64,000 nucleotides of DNA from Acidiphilium acidophilum (GTDB lineage Bacteria; Pseudomonadota; Alphaproteobacteria; Acetobacterales; Acetobacteraceae). The DNA lies in assembly GCF_033842475.1 (NCBI RefSeq), contig NZ_JAWXYB010000018.1, positions 1,347,501 through 1,411,500 of the forward strand, in the 5' to 3' direction. The position numbers and the translations under genes were made by a program. Shown here piece by piece: positions 10,336 to 19,481 of the stretch. How positions within the stretch are numbered: the stretch's first letter is position 1; each line of letters begins with the position of its first letter. The notes below the pieces were generated by a model. It was not told where the DNA came from and ran no database searches. It worked only from the letters and a program-made list of their open reading frames with translations.

Positions 10336-12951
10336 TCAGAACTTCGCCGAGACGTTGAAGAAGATCGAGCGGGGGATCACGTTGAAGGCCGAGGCGTAGC
10401 TCGGGGTCAACGCAAAGCCGCCACCCTGCGGGATTTCCGCAGGCGAGAGGAAGTAATGTTCGTAGGCGTGCAGGCCAAGCAGGTTGTGAACATTGATCGA
10501 GAACTTCAGCTCTTTCAAATGATCGTATCCGTGCAGCTTCAGATTGTAGGCCAGATAGAGATTGGTCAGCAGGTAGCCCGGCAGTTTGAAGTTCTGAATG
10601 TTCGGTTGGCCGCCCAGCGTGTTGGCCAGATTGGCCTGAGTGTTGGGATAGTAGGGCGTGGTCGCCAGAGCCAGAGCGCTGTTGGGAGCGCCGGGGACGA
10701 TGGTAGGACTGTTAGGCAACTGAGACGGCAGATCGAAGGTTATGAACTGCTGGCCGGTGTATTGGCCGCTCAGGCGAGCCTCGAACGGACCGTGATCGAA
10801 CTCGACACCGAAATTGCCCAGCCAGTTCGGCACGCCGGCCAGCGGCTGACCCTTGAACGCATATCCGAACTGCCCCTCGAATGGCGTGTCCTGCGCGAAG
10901 AAGCTGTTGAGGTATTGCGCCTGGGTGTAGGAGGCATTTCCGAAAAATTCGAGGTCGTGAGTCAGACGGAATTTTCCGGATGCTTCATAGCCGTGATACT
11001 GGCTTGCGCCGGTATTTGCGTATGTTGAAACCAGAGTTTGGTAGTTGGTATAGAACGAGAACTGGTCGTTGATTTTCTGGTAATAGACATCGGCGTTCAA
11101 ATAAAGACGTGGCGTATCGTAACGAAGACCCGCCTCGTACAGGTGAACGATTTCCGGTGTCGGAGCCTGGGTTGTGCTTCCGGTTACGCCCTGGGTGTAG
11201 TCGGTTGCGGGCGCGAACCGTGCCGATTTTCCGTAGCTGGCATAGGCAACCATATTATGCGGAAGATCGTAGCTGATTCCGAAATAGGGTTCGGCGACGG
11301 CTCCGAAATTCTGGAGTTTCGCAGGGAGGCCCTGGAGACTGTATTGGGTGATGTTGCTGGTATAGACGCCGGTAAACGTGACGCCGGGCTCAAGATGCAG
11401 CTTGTTGTCCAGCAGGTTGATCCGGTCCTGCGCGTAGGCGGAGTAGAGTGTCCGCTGGATGCCGCCGCCGAATGAATCCGAATTATACCCGATTTCGTTC
11501 GGCATATCGGCAGTCGAGTACATGAAGTCTTCACCACCGCTCGATTCCTTCGCGATGAGGGCGCCCACCGTGATGTCGTTGTGCGGCAGGAAGATGTTCG
11601 CCTTCGGCGCGAAGCCGATGGTGGTGGAGTGGCCGATATTCTCCTCTGCCGCCTCGCCGTAGGAATAGCAGGTCGGGTTGGTCGGGCTGCAGCCGGCCGG
11701 AGCGAACTGGTACGGGTCGTAGGTGAAGGCGCCGGGGCGATAGCCCGACGGGTTGGTTGACACGCCATTGGCCAGTGCCGTCGGGCCAAGTGCGCCGTAA
11801 GCGAGGTAGGGGACCTGGAAATTCACCTGATACGGAAACGATGGGTCGTAGGAGTAGGTGCCGGCCACGTTCGGGTTCATGTAGCTCGTGAACACATCCG
11901 ACGAGTGGATCATGAACAGTTTGCCGCTCAGGATCAGGTGCGGATTGACGTAGGTCTGATCGCCGAGAATGACGGTGAGGTATTTATTGTTCTCATTCGT
12001 GAAGCTGAGCGAATGCGGGAAGTTGTAGCTGTAGCTGTTCGATTGTTGCAGCGTGGTCGGGAGCGAGAACGCCGAAATGTATCCCTGGGCGCGATTGTAG
12101 ATAATGGTTGCCGAAACGTGGGAGAGGCCCTCGTTGTACGGTTTCACGAGCGAGAACAGCATGTCGCCGGAGCGGATGGAGTTGCCGTCCGGAAAACCTG
12201 CCGTGTAGCTCTGATTATAGCGCAGAAGGGCCCGCGGGGCATCGATACCGGTGCCGATGTTGCCGGTGTTTAGTTCAAAGCCGGCATGGCTGGTGTCGAA
12301 CGAGCCAATGCCGCCGAAGATTTCGGCGGAAGGCTTGTCACTCGGCTTTTTGGTCGTGTAGGCAATCGTACCGCCAACCGTTGCGAATCCCTGCTTGTCC
12401 GGCGGGGCGACGCCCGGATAGACGGTGGTGCCGGAAATTTGGCCCAGCGTGATCGGCGAGCCGATATTGTTCGAGAGGAATGCGCCCTGGCCGCCGGAGA
12501 TGAGGTCCTGAAGCGGGACGTCATCGAGCGTCTGAGCGAGCTGGCTGTTGCGGACGCCGCGAACCGTCAACACGGGAACGCCCTGGCCGATATTCTGCTG
12601 GTATTCGTTGACGGACGGAGTTTGTTTGAGCAGCGACTGGATAGAGCCCTGCTGAGTGCCCTCGGCCTCGATCTGTTTCTGGTTGACCGAAGAAACGGCG
12701 TTGGCGATGTTTTTCTCTTTGAGCAGAAGTTCTTTATAAAACTTCTTGATCTTCTGGATGTGGACCGCCTGCGCCTCGGGCGTGGTGGCGCCGCCCGGAA
12801 TGATCGGGGCGTTACCGGTGGCCGGTGTGGCGGGGATGATGATCGGGGCGGGCGCGCTTTGCGCCCAGACCCGTGCCGAAAACACCATGCCGCTCGCGAC
12901 CGAGCAGGCGGTGATCAGCAGAATGCGCTTTCGCCTCGTTCCAACTTGCAT
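10336..12951 (-). CDS. TonB-dependent outer-membrane receptor 1
   Basis: A 22-strand receptor-type protein of 871 residues. A signal peptide with RRKRILLITACSVASGMVF ends at VWAQ. A short Pro-rich linker and a helix-prone segment (residues about 55-85) precede the plug domain, which carries SIQSLLKQTPSVNEYQQNIG and PVLTVRGVRNSQLAQTLDDV. The barrel ends with the aromatic terminal strand RSIFFNVSAKF. ATG at 12951 is preferred (GGGAG upstream); a TTG two codons earlier is possible. A 13-base palindrome (12966-12978) sits just before the ribosome site. It is closely related to receptor 2 upstream and is probably a tandem duplicate. The ligand is unknown; neighbours suggest a peptide-like or metal-chelate substrate. 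Confidence 0.93.
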   Translation of the reverse strand: MQVGTRRKRILLITACSVASGMVFSARVWAQSAPAPIIIPATPATGNAPIIPGGATTPEAQAVHIQKIKKFYKELLLKEKNIANAVSSVNQKQIEAEGTQQGSIQSLLKQTPSVNEYQQNIGQGVPVLTVRGVRNSQLAQTLDDVPLQDLISGGQGAFLSNNIGSPITLGQISGTTVYPGVAPPDKQGFATVGGTIAYTTKKPSDKPSAEIFGGIGSFDTSHAGFELNTGNIGTGIDAPRALLRYNQSYTAGFPDGNSIRSGDMLFSLVKPYNEGLSHVSATIIYNRAQGYISAFSLPTTLQQSNSYSYNFPHSLSFTNENNKYLTVILGDQTYVNPHLILSGKLFMIHSSDVFTSYMNPNVAGTYSYDPSFPYQVNFQVPYLAYGALGPTALANGVSTNPSGYRPGAFTYDPYQFAPAGCSPTNPTCYSYGEAAEENIGHSTTIGFAPKANIFLPHNDITVGALIAKESSGGEDFMYSTADMPNEIGYNSDSFGGGIQRTLYSAYAQDRINLLDNKLHLEPGVTFTGVYTSNITQYSLQGLPAKLQNFGAVAEPYFGISYDLPHNMVAYASYGKSARFAPATDYTQGVTGSTTQAPTPEIVHLYEAGLRYDTPRLYLNADVYYQKINDQFSFYTNYQTLVSTYANTGASQYHGYEASGKFRLTHDLEFFGNASYTQAQYLNSFFAQDTPFEGQFGYAFKGQPLAGVPNWLGNFGVEFDHGPFEARLSGQYTGQQFITFDLPSQLPNSPTIVPGAPNSALALATTPYYPNTQANLANTLGGQPNIQNFKLPGYLLTNLYLAYNLKLHGYDHLKELKFSINVHNLLGLHAYEHYFLSPAEIPQGGGFALTPSYASAFNVIPRSIFFNVSAKF

Positions 12952-13353
12952 AGACAACTCCCAGAGCCCCTGAGGGGCGGTGAACCCGAATCCAAATTTT
13001 GATCGCGCATGTCAGCAAACGCGGTGCAGAGGCGCGCATGTCGCATGGGGGGGTTTTTGCTGGCTAGAGCGTTCAGGACACAGCTATGTCCTTTCCGCTT
13101 TCGTATCGTTACATATTCATGAAATGGGTTTTATTAAATTTCAAAAAAATATCTCAAAGTCGGCTACAAACGATTTTTATTTTCGAAAATGCGTCGATAG
13201 AGTGCCTACTCATTTCGGTGAACAGTTTTTGTCACCTTAATATCACAATTGTGTGAATTTGGATGGGTATGGAACGCAATCCGGGGCGTTTTGGAATTCC
13301 GGGTAGAAAAAAACCGGCCTATTGGCCGGTTTTTCTCAGTCGTGTCAGTTTTG
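12952..13353. other. AT-rich intergenic region between the two receptor genes
   Basis: No gene is supported here. It holds the leader of receptor 1 on the minus strand: a 13-base palindrome GCCCCT-G-AGGGGC (12966-12978), two copies of GCGCATGTC about 30 bases apart, and an 18-base imperfect palindrome from AGGACA to TGTCCT (13075-13092). Positions 13100-13260 are strongly AT-rich and most likely carry the receptor 1 promoter. The terminator of receptor 2 lies at 13307-13336. Confidence 0.6.
13307..13336 (-). terminator. Rho-independent terminator after TonB-dependent receptor 2
   Basis: Stem AAAAACCGGCC / GGCCGGTTTTT with loop TATT, flanked by further A and T runs. On the minus strand it gives a GC stem followed by an uninterrupted T tract 18 bases after the receptor stop. 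It would also work on the plus strand. Confidence 0.9.
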
Positions 13354-15963
13354 TCAGAATCGCGCGGTGACGTTGAAGAAGATCGAACGCGGGATTCCGA
13401 CATAGGACGATGCGTAGGTTGGCGTGAGTGCGAATCCGCCATTCAGGGGCAGTTCCGCCGGTGCGAGGAAGTAATGCTGATAATAATGCAGTCCCAGAAG
13501 GTTCTGTACGTTCAGCGAGAACTTGAGGTACTGAAGATGCTCGTAACCATGCATCGGAAGTTTGTAGCTGAGATATACGTTTGCCAGGAAATAGGACGGC
13601 AATTTGAAGTTCTGCGGAATCGGGCCGAAGCCGCTGAGTTTGTTGCCGAGTACGGATTGGGGCACTGCGTAGTAAGGCGTTGTTGCCAGCGCCAGGCTTG
13701 AATTGGGGCTTGGCGGTGCGATTTCCGGATTGTCCGGCAGTTGGGGTGCGAAGTCGTAGGTGATGAACTGCTGCCCGGTATAGGATGCGCTGAGGCGAGC
13801 CGAGAACGGACCGTGATCGTATTCGACGCCGAAATTACCAAGCCAGTTCGGCACACCGGCGAGGGGTTCGCCCTTGAATGCGTAGCCGAACTGCCCTTGG
13901 AACGGCGTTACGCTCGCAAAGAAATTGTTGAGATATTGGGCCTGAGTATAGGACGCATTGCCGAACAGTTCGATGTCATTGGTCAGGCGGTATTTCGTCG
14001 ACATTTCATAGCCGTGATAGGCTGACGCGCCGGTATTGGAGTAATTCGAAACGCCGGTCTGGTAGTTGGTGTAGAACGAGAACTGTGCAGTGACCTTCTG
14101 GTAGAAAGTATCGAGGTTCAGGTAGAAATCCGGCGTGTCGTAACGGATACCGGCGGTGTAGGCGTGAACGACTTCCGGCTTTGGCGCGGAGGTTGTGCTG
14201 GAAATGCCGAGGGAGTTGGCGGTGCCGAGGGTATAGTCGTCGATCGGCGCGTAGCGGGCACCTTTGCCGTATTCGGCGTATCCGACGAAATTGTGCGGGA
14301 AATCGTAGGTCACGCCCAAATAGGGGTCGGCCTGTTTGCCGTAGTTCTGCAGCTTGTAGTTGCCGGTCGGGTTGCTGGTCAGGCCGGTATTGATGTCGGC
14401 CTGCGAGTAGGAGAAGGCCGCGATCGCGCTGCTATACACGCCGGTCAACTGGATACCGGGTTCGATGTGGAGCTTGTTGTGGAACAGATTGATCTTGTCC
14501 TGAGCGAATACGGTATAGATGGTCCGTTGCGATCCGCCGCCGAACGAGATCGAGTTGTAGCCGATGATCTGCGGCATCGGTTCCGAACCATAGACGTAGC
14601 TTGCTCCGCCCAACCCCATTGACTTGGTGAAAAGTCCGCCGACCGTGATGTCGTTATGCGGCAGGAAAATGTTGGCGCGCGGGCTGAAACCGATTGTCTG
14701 GGTCCCCCCGGTAATGACTTCGGCAGACTCGCCAGCGGTATAACTACCGAAGGTGGCCAACGGATTATAGGTGAAGAAGGGCGGGTTGTAGTAGAAGCCG
14801 GTGCCGGGTCCGACCGGGCCATCGGCAAAATAGGGCACCTGGAACGTGACCTGGTAGGGGAAGGCGGGATTATAGGCGATGGTGTTGGGGTTCTGATAAC
14901 TGGTGAAGGTGCTCGGCTGACGCAGATAGAACAGGCTGCCCTCAAGGATCAGGTGCGGGTTGATATAGGTCTCGTCGTGCAATATCGCCGTCAGATACTT
15001 GTTGTTCTCCCTCGTGTAGGTCAGTGAATGAGGGAAATTGTAGCTGTAGCTGTTGGCCTGTTGGAGCGGCACCGGCAGGGGAGCGGTCGTGATGTAACCG
15101 TCCGCGCGGTTGTAGATGACGGTCGCCGACATGTGGGACAAACCCTCATCATAGGGCTTCTCGACCTGGAAATACATGTCGCCTGAGCGGATGGAGTTGC
15201 CATCCGGGAAGCCGTAAGTGTAGCTCTGGTTATACCGCAGAATGGCTCGCGGCGCATCGATCCCTTGGCCGATATCGCCGGTGTTGATTTCGAAACCGGC
15301 ATTGCTGGAGTCGAACGACCCGATGCCGCCGAAAATCTCGGCGTAAGGCTTGGCGGTCGGCTTTTTGGATTCGTAAGCGATGGTGCCGCCGATGGTCGCG
15401 AAGCCCTGCTTGTCCGGCGGCGCGACGCCCGGATAGACCGTGGTGCTTTCCAACTGGCCAAGCGTGATGGGCGACCCGAGATTGTTATTCAAAAAGGCGC
15501 CCTGGCCGCCTGAGAGCAGATCCTGCAAGGGAATCAGCCCATTCAAGGTCGAGGCCAACTGGGAGTTGCGGACACCGCGAACCGTGAGAACGGGGACGCC
15601 CTGACCGATATTCTGCTGGTATTCGTTGACCGACGGCGTCTGTTTCAACAGGGACTGGATCGAGCCCTGCTGCGTGCCGGTCGATTCGATCTGCTTTTTG
15701 TCGATATGGGACACTGCTGTGGAGACGTTCTTTTCCTTCAGCAGCAATTCCCGATAATATTTTTTGATTTTCGCAATATGAACGGCCTGTGCTTCGGGCG
15801 TTGCCGGACCGCCCGGAATGATCGGGCCGGCACCGGTATCGGGAACGATCACGGGGGCCGGTGCGGTTTGCGCCCAGACTCTGGCCGAGAACACCATGCC
15901 GCTCGCGACCGAGCAGGCGGTGAGCAGGATTATTCGGTGACGGCCGGATCGCGATATCATCAT
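13354..15963 (-). CDS. TonB-dependent outer-membrane receptor 2
   Basis: A paralogue of receptor 1, 869 residues, same layout. The signal peptide RIILLTACSVASGMVFSARV ends at WAQ, the plug contains SIQSLLKQTPSVNEYQQNIG and PVLTVRGVRNSQLASTLNGL, and the long barrel ends at RSIFFNVTARF. ATG at 15963 has GGGAG upstream. Plug, first strands and final strands are nearly identical to receptor 1, while surface-loop regions differ in length and sequence (for example around residues 330-430), the pattern expected if ligand specificity has diverged. It ends in a strong terminator, so each receptor gene is probably transcribed separately. Confidence 0.93.
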   Translation of the reverse strand: MMISRSGRHRIILLTACSVASGMVFSARVWAQTAPAPVIVPDTGAGPIIPGGPATPEAQAVHIAKIKKYYRELLLKEKNVSTAVSHIDKKQIESTGTQQGSIQSLLKQTPSVNEYQQNIGQGVPVLTVRGVRNSQLASTLNGLIPLQDLLSGGQGAFLNNNLGSPITLGQLESTTVYPGVAPPDKQGFATIGGTIAYESKKPTAKPYAEIFGGIGSFDSSNAGFEINTGDIGQGIDAPRAILRYNQSYTYGFPDGNSIRSGDMYFQVEKPYDEGLSHMSATVIYNRADGYITTAPLPVPLQQANSYSYNFPHSLTYTRENNKYLTAILHDETYINPHLILEGSLFYLRQPSTFTSYQNPNTIAYNPAFPYQVTFQVPYFADGPVGPGTGFYYNPPFFTYNPLATFGSYTAGESAEVITGGTQTIGFSPRANIFLPHNDITVGGLFTKSMGLGGASYVYGSEPMPQIIGYNSISFGGGSQRTIYTVFAQDKINLFHNKLHIEPGIQLTGVYSSAIAAFSYSQADINTGLTSNPTGNYKLQNYGKQADPYLGVTYDFPHNFVGYAEYGKGARYAPIDDYTLGTANSLGISSTTSAPKPEVVHAYTAGIRYDTPDFYLNLDTFYQKVTAQFSFYTNYQTGVSNYSNTGASAYHGYEMSTKYRLTNDIELFGNASYTQAQYLNNFFASVTPFQGQFGYAFKGEPLAGVPNWLGNFGVEYDHGPFSARLSASYTGQQFITYDFAPQLPDNPEIAPPSPNSSLALATTPYYAVPQSVLGNKLSGFGPIPQNFKLPSYFLANVYLSYKLPMHGYEHLQYLKFSLNVQNLLGLHYYQHYFLAPAELPLNGGFALTPTYASSYVGIPRSIFFNVTARF

Positions 15964-16378
15964 TCAAGTCTCCCAGACTGATCAGAGAAAAATTCGACAG
16001 CCATCACCGCTTTGCATGGCTGACCTCCGTATAATTTAGGGTGCGTGATTTTTTCGCTAGGGCAATTCGGCCACATTCTGAAAACTTCGTAAGAGATTGC
16101 GGCTTGGCACTGCGTTCCATGCCGATTGGCGGATCGGCTCGACAGTTTCGGTCATTCACAAGAAGATGGGAGTAACATAATTCCGAAGACGATGACGGTT
16201 TTGTTACTTGGATTACGAATGGCTAAATTATCACGATTTTGTGAAGTGAGCGAGCTTTGATGTTTGGTAGAAAAAGATGACTAATTATTGGGCGTATTTT
16301 GCATAGGTGGAGTTTATTTTGCACAAAAAAACCCCGCCAGATGGCGGGGTTGATTGGACTCGTTGCAGCCTGTCCGTC
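15964..16378. other. Intergenic leader of receptor 2 and 3' end of tonB
   Basis: No gene supported. The leader of receptor 2 (minus strand) contains an inverted repeat CAGCCAT / ATGGCTG (15998-16022, 11-base loop) shortly upstream of the start. The stretch 16150-16320 is AT-rich and is the likely promoter zone. The tonB terminator is at 16325-16351. Confidence 0.55.
16325..16351 (-). terminator. Rho-independent terminator after tonB
   Basis: Stem AACCCCGCC / GGCGGGGTT with loop AGAT, followed on the minus strand by a run of seven T. It lies about 28 bases downstream of the tonB stop. Confidence 0.9.
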
Positions 16379-17062
16379 TTATCCTTCGGGCAGGATCTCG
16401 ATCGGCAAGGCGAAGGTCTTGTTTGCGCTGCCCGGAAATCCCGGGAAGTGCATGCGTTCCACGGCTTCGAGGCCGGCTTTGTCGATCAGGGGGTTGCCGC
16501 TGCTTTTGTAGATGCTGGCGGAAATCAGCCGGCCGGCGGGGGTGAGGGAGAACTCGATATAGACCGTGCCTTGCAGCTTCAGCATCCGCATCGCGCGGCT
16601 GACGTGGACGAGGTGCTGGATCGGGGCGCGGAGGCCGGCGGCATAATTGGCGAAATTATAGGCGGGCGCCGGTGGCGGGGCCGGGGGCGGCGGCGGCTTT
16701 TTCAGGGGCGGCGGCGGCGGGTGGTGGATCACGACGTGTTTCACCGGCACCGGGATTTTGGTCGGTTTCGGCGAGACGTGATGCACGATCGGGTGCGGAA
16801 TGGGTTTGGGTACCGGCACCGGGACCGGCGGCGGCGGTTTGGGCAGCGGCGGTGGTGGTTTCGGTTTGGGGAGCTGCACCATATGGACGAAGGTGGTCGG
16901 CACCACCGGCTTTTTGACGTGCGGCATGTGGTTGGCGGCATAGAAAATGCCGCCGAATACCGCCGCCATCAGCACGATGCTGAAAATGCCGGCCCGTGGC
17001 AGGCCGAGTTCATCGGGTTCCCAGGGCGGCAGGCCGCCATTCATGGTCGCGCCATCAAGCAT
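16379..17062 (-). CDS. tonB: TonB family energy transducer
   Basis: A 227-residue TonB. A short cytoplasmic N-terminus is followed by one transmembrane helix (AGIFSIVLMAAVFGGIFYAA, about residues 24-43), a long Pro/Lys/His-rich periplasmic spanner (about residues 50-145, with repeated KPPPP and VPVPKP units) and the C-terminal TonB domain (LQGTVYIEFSLTPAGRLISA to the end). It transmits energy from ExbB-ExbD to the outer-membrane receptors. The downstream tandem receptors and the ExbBD genes further along the same strand are its probable partners. ATG at 17062 is used; an ATG six codons later is possible. Confidence 0.93.
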   Translation of the reverse strand: MLDGATMNGGLPPWEPDELGLPRAGIFSIVLMAAVFGGIFYAANHMPHVKKPVVPTTFVHMVQLPKPKPPPPLPKPPPPVPVPVPKPIPHPIVHHVSPKPTKIPVPVKHVVIHHPPPPPLKKPPPPPAPPPAPAYNFANYAAGLRAPIQHLVHVSRAMRMLKLQGTVYIEFSLTPAGRLISASIYKSSGNPLIDKAGLEAVERMHFPGFPGSANKTFALPIEILPEG

Positions 17063-17325
17063 CAGCGGGCTCTCCAGCCAGTTTATGGCCTAATCGTGAA
17101 TTGAAGACCGGGTGGCGGCAGCCATGCCCGATCGATGATTTCGGTGTCTGTAATCCGTTTGCCATATGGGCTGTCAAGCAATGCCTGTGCCGAAATGCCG
17201 CATTGCACCAGCGCGGGACGCAATGATGGGCTGCGTGTGAGGGAGGCGTTGCGCCGGGTGGCATTTTTGCTTGTCATCCCTTGCGTAATCGGTGGCAGGC
17301 AAGCAATTTTCAACAAAAATAAATT

Positions 17326-18201
17326 TTATGAAAAATCGGCATCCGCCATCGTGATATCGTGGCCGAGGCGGCCGGCGAGATCGCTGATGAACTGCCACGC
17401 CACCCGCCCCGAGCGGGCACCGCGGGTGACCGACCATTCGATCGCCTCGGCGTGGAGCGGCTCGCGCTCGATCGGCAGGCGGAATTTTTCGGCGTAGCCT
17501 TCGACCATCGCGAGAAATTGTGCCTGGTCGCATTTGTGAAAGCCGATCCAGATGCCGAACCGGTCCGACAGAGAGACTTTTTCCTCGGTCGCCTCGGAAG
17601 GGTTGATGGCGGTGCTGCGCTCGTTTTCGATCATGTCGCGCGGCATCAGGTGGCGGCGGTTGGAGGTCGCGTAGAACAGCACGGTTTCGGGCCGGCCTTT
17701 GATGCCGCCGTCGAGCACCGATTTGAGGGCTTTGTAGTCGGCATCCTCGCGTTCGAAGGACAAATCGTCGCACAGAACGAGGGCGCGGCGGGAGTCGCGG
17801 CGGAGGATGTCGAGCAGGGCGGGGAGGGTGCCGATATCCTCGCGGTGGATTTCGATCAGGGCGAGGCTGCCGGGGATTTCGCGATTGGCGGCGGCGTGGG
17901 CGGCTTTGACCAGGGAGGATTTGCCCATGCCGCGCGAACCCCACAGCATCGCGTTGTTGGCGGGGAGACCGCGCGCGAAGCGGATCGTGTTGTCGAGCAG
18001 GATCTGCTTCTGGCGTTCGACGCCCTTGAGGAGATCGATATCGACGCGGGCGACGTGATCGACCGGTTCGAGCACCTGGCGGGACGGATGCCAGACGAAG
18101 GCATCGTGGTCGGCGAGCGAGGCACGGGGTGGGGCCGGTGGTGCGAGCCGTTCCAGAGCGTCGGCGATGCGGGCGAGCAGATCGGTCACGGCGTGGTCCA
18201 T
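17326..18201 (-). CDS. DUF815 family ATP-binding protein
   Basis: AAA-type ATPase of the DUF815 family, 291 residues from ATG at 18201 (MDHAVTDLLARIADALERL). The P-loop GSRGMGKSS is at residues 88-96, and a Walker B-like ALVLCDDLSFE and the sensor-type segment LFYATSNRRHLMPRDMIEN follow. A 20-residue longer reading from 18261 is less likely. The biological role of DUF815 is not established; it is usually a single housekeeping-type gene in alphaproteobacteria. It is divergent from yajC. Confidence 0.9.
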   Translation of the reverse strand: MDHAVTDLLARIADALERLAPPAPPRASLADHDAFVWHPSRQVLEPVDHVARVDIDLLKGVERQKQILLDNTIRFARGLPANNAMLWGSRGMGKSSLVKAAHAAANREIPGSLALIEIHREDIGTLPALLDILRRDSRRALVLCDDLSFEREDADYKALKSVLDGGIKGRPETVLFYATSNRRHLMPRDMIENERSTAINPSEATEEKVSLSDRFGIWIGFHKCDQAQFLAMVEGYAEKFRLPIEREPLHAEAIEWSVTRGARSGRVAWQFISDLAGRLGHDITMADADFS

Positions 18202-18291
18202 GCAGGGTCCTGACTTGACGGGGCGGGCGGCCAAACTATGGTCCCGCGCGACCAAGGGCAACCATCACCGTTTCAGATCAGGGTATCATTC

Positions 18292-18654
18292 ATGTTCATC
18301 GCCACCGCCTATGCCGCAACCACCGCTGCCGATTCGGGCGGTATGTCGGCGCTCATCAATTTCGCGCCGCTCGTTCTGATCGTTATCGTTTTCTATTTCA
18401 TTCTGATCCGTCCGCAGCAGCAGCAGGCCAAGGCGCAGAAGATCCGGCTGACCGCGATCAAGCGCGGCGACAAGGTGGTGACCGGGGGCGGGTTCATCGG
18501 GCAGGTCGCCAAGGCGGTGGACGGCGCGGAGGAAATCGAGGTGGATATCGCGCCCAATGTGCGGGTGACGGTGCTGCGAAGCACGATCAGCACAGTGTTG
18601 GGCGATCCGAAGCCAGCGGGCAAGGTGGCTGAGGTGAAGAAGGCCACGAAATAA
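18292..18654 (+). CDS. yajC: Preprotein translocase subunit YajC
   Basis: Small single-pass inner-membrane protein of 120 residues. The N-terminus is periplasmic and Ala-rich, one helix (LINFAPLVLIVIVFYFILI) spans the membrane, then the hallmark RPQQQQAKAQK leads into the cytoplasmic domain with GDKVVTGGGFIGQVAK. It associates with SecDF in other bacteria. ATG at 18292 is chosen because the membrane helix lies at the expected distance. Unlike the common yajC-secD-secF order, no secD follows here; a repeat element and sodB come next. That separation is notable but not unusual enough to doubt the call. Confidence 0.92.
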   Translation: MFIATAYAATTAADSGGMSALINFAPLVLIVIVFYFILIRPQQQQAKAQKIRLTAIKRGDKVVTGGGFIGQVAKAVDGAEEIEVDIAPNVRVTVLRSTISTVLGDPKPAGKVAEVKKATK

Positions 18655-18747
18655 GGAAGCGGTTCTTTTTTGCAAAAAAGAACCAAAAAACTCTTGTCGA
18701 TTCAGGAATTTTTTTGCTTCTTTTTTATAAAAAAGAAGCGCTTCCTT
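18653..18747. repeat. Double-hairpin repeat, copy A (short form)
   Basis: Two perfect 24-base palindromes, GGTTCTTTTTTG / CAAAAAAGAACC (18661-18684) and GCTTCTTTTTTA / TAAAAAAGAAGC (18716-18739), are bounded by terminal inverted repeats AAGGAAGCG (18653-18661) and CGCTTCCTT (18739-18747). The centre is only about 30 bases and lacks the GGG...CCC core of the other copies. It lies between the convergent yajC and sodB genes and could end both transcripts. Confidence 0.9.
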
Positions 18748-18754
18748 GGCGTTG

Positions 18755-19360
18755 TTACGCCATGAGGTGTTCGGCGTAGGCGTAATGCGCGATCTTATCG
18801 AGCCAGTTGGTCACATAATCCGGACGGCGGTTGCGGAAATCGAGGTAGTAGGAGTGTTCCCACACATCGATGCCGAGGAGGGCCTTGCCTTCCTTCGTGG
18901 CGAGCGGGTTGGAGCCGTTGGGGGTCTTGGTCACCGCCAGCTTGCCATCGGGTTTCAGGATCAACCAGGCCCAGCCGGAGCCGAACTGGGTGGTGGCGGC
19001 GGTTTTGAACGCTTCCTTGAATTTCTCGACCGAACCGAAATCCTCGGTCAGTTTGGCTTCGAGCCGGGCGGGGATTTTGCCGCCGTCGGTCGGTGACATC
19101 ATCGGCCAGAACAGATTATGGTTCCAATGCTGGCCGGCATTGTTGAACACCGGGGCCATGTCGGCCTTGCCGTGGGTGTGGTGAATGATCTCTTCGAGGG
19201 ATTTGCCTTGGAGTTCGGCATGTTTTTCAACGAAGCCGTTCAGTGCCGTGACATAGGCCTGGTGGTGCTTGTCGTGATGGAGTTCCATGGTCTCCTGGCA
19301 CATGCCGTGGCCCGCCAGGGCTGCGTGGGGATAGGGTAATGCGGGGAGTTCGAACGCCAT
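18755..19360 (-). CDS. sodB: Superoxide dismutase, Fe type
   Basis: Cytoplasmic superoxide dismutase of 201 residues. Metal ligands are visible in HHDKHHQAYV (about residues 28-37), NAGQHWNHNLFW and DVWEHSYYLDFRNRRPDYV. The ALPYPHAAL start, AGQHWNH and GSGWAWLI features indicate the iron or cambialistic class rather than a strict Mn enzyme. Stand-alone gene; its 3' end faces yajC across repeat copy A. Confidence 0.94.
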   Translation of the reverse strand: MAFELPALPYPHAALAGHGMCQETMELHHDKHHQAYVTALNGFVEKHAELQGKSLEEIIHHTHGKADMAPVFNNAGQHWNHNLFWPMMSPTDGGKIPARLEAKLTEDFGSVEKFKEAFKTAATTQFGSGWAWLILKPDGKLAVTKTPNGSNPLATKEGKALLGIDVWEHSYYLDFRNRRPDYVTNWLDKIAHYAYAEHLMA

Positions 19361-19481
19361 TGTGGCATCTCCGATCCGGTTTGAGGATTCTGCTTGACCG
19401 CCGGCACGCGAGCCGCACCGGTTGCGTCACCGGTAGCTATGGTCGGGCGATGGCCGCGTCAAGCATCGATCGCCTGATGCA

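Noticed and set aside
16660-16920. Tandem proline-coding repeats as a CRISPR-like or satellite array
   Set aside because: The repetition is the Pro/Lys spanner of TonB, in frame and without regular spacers.
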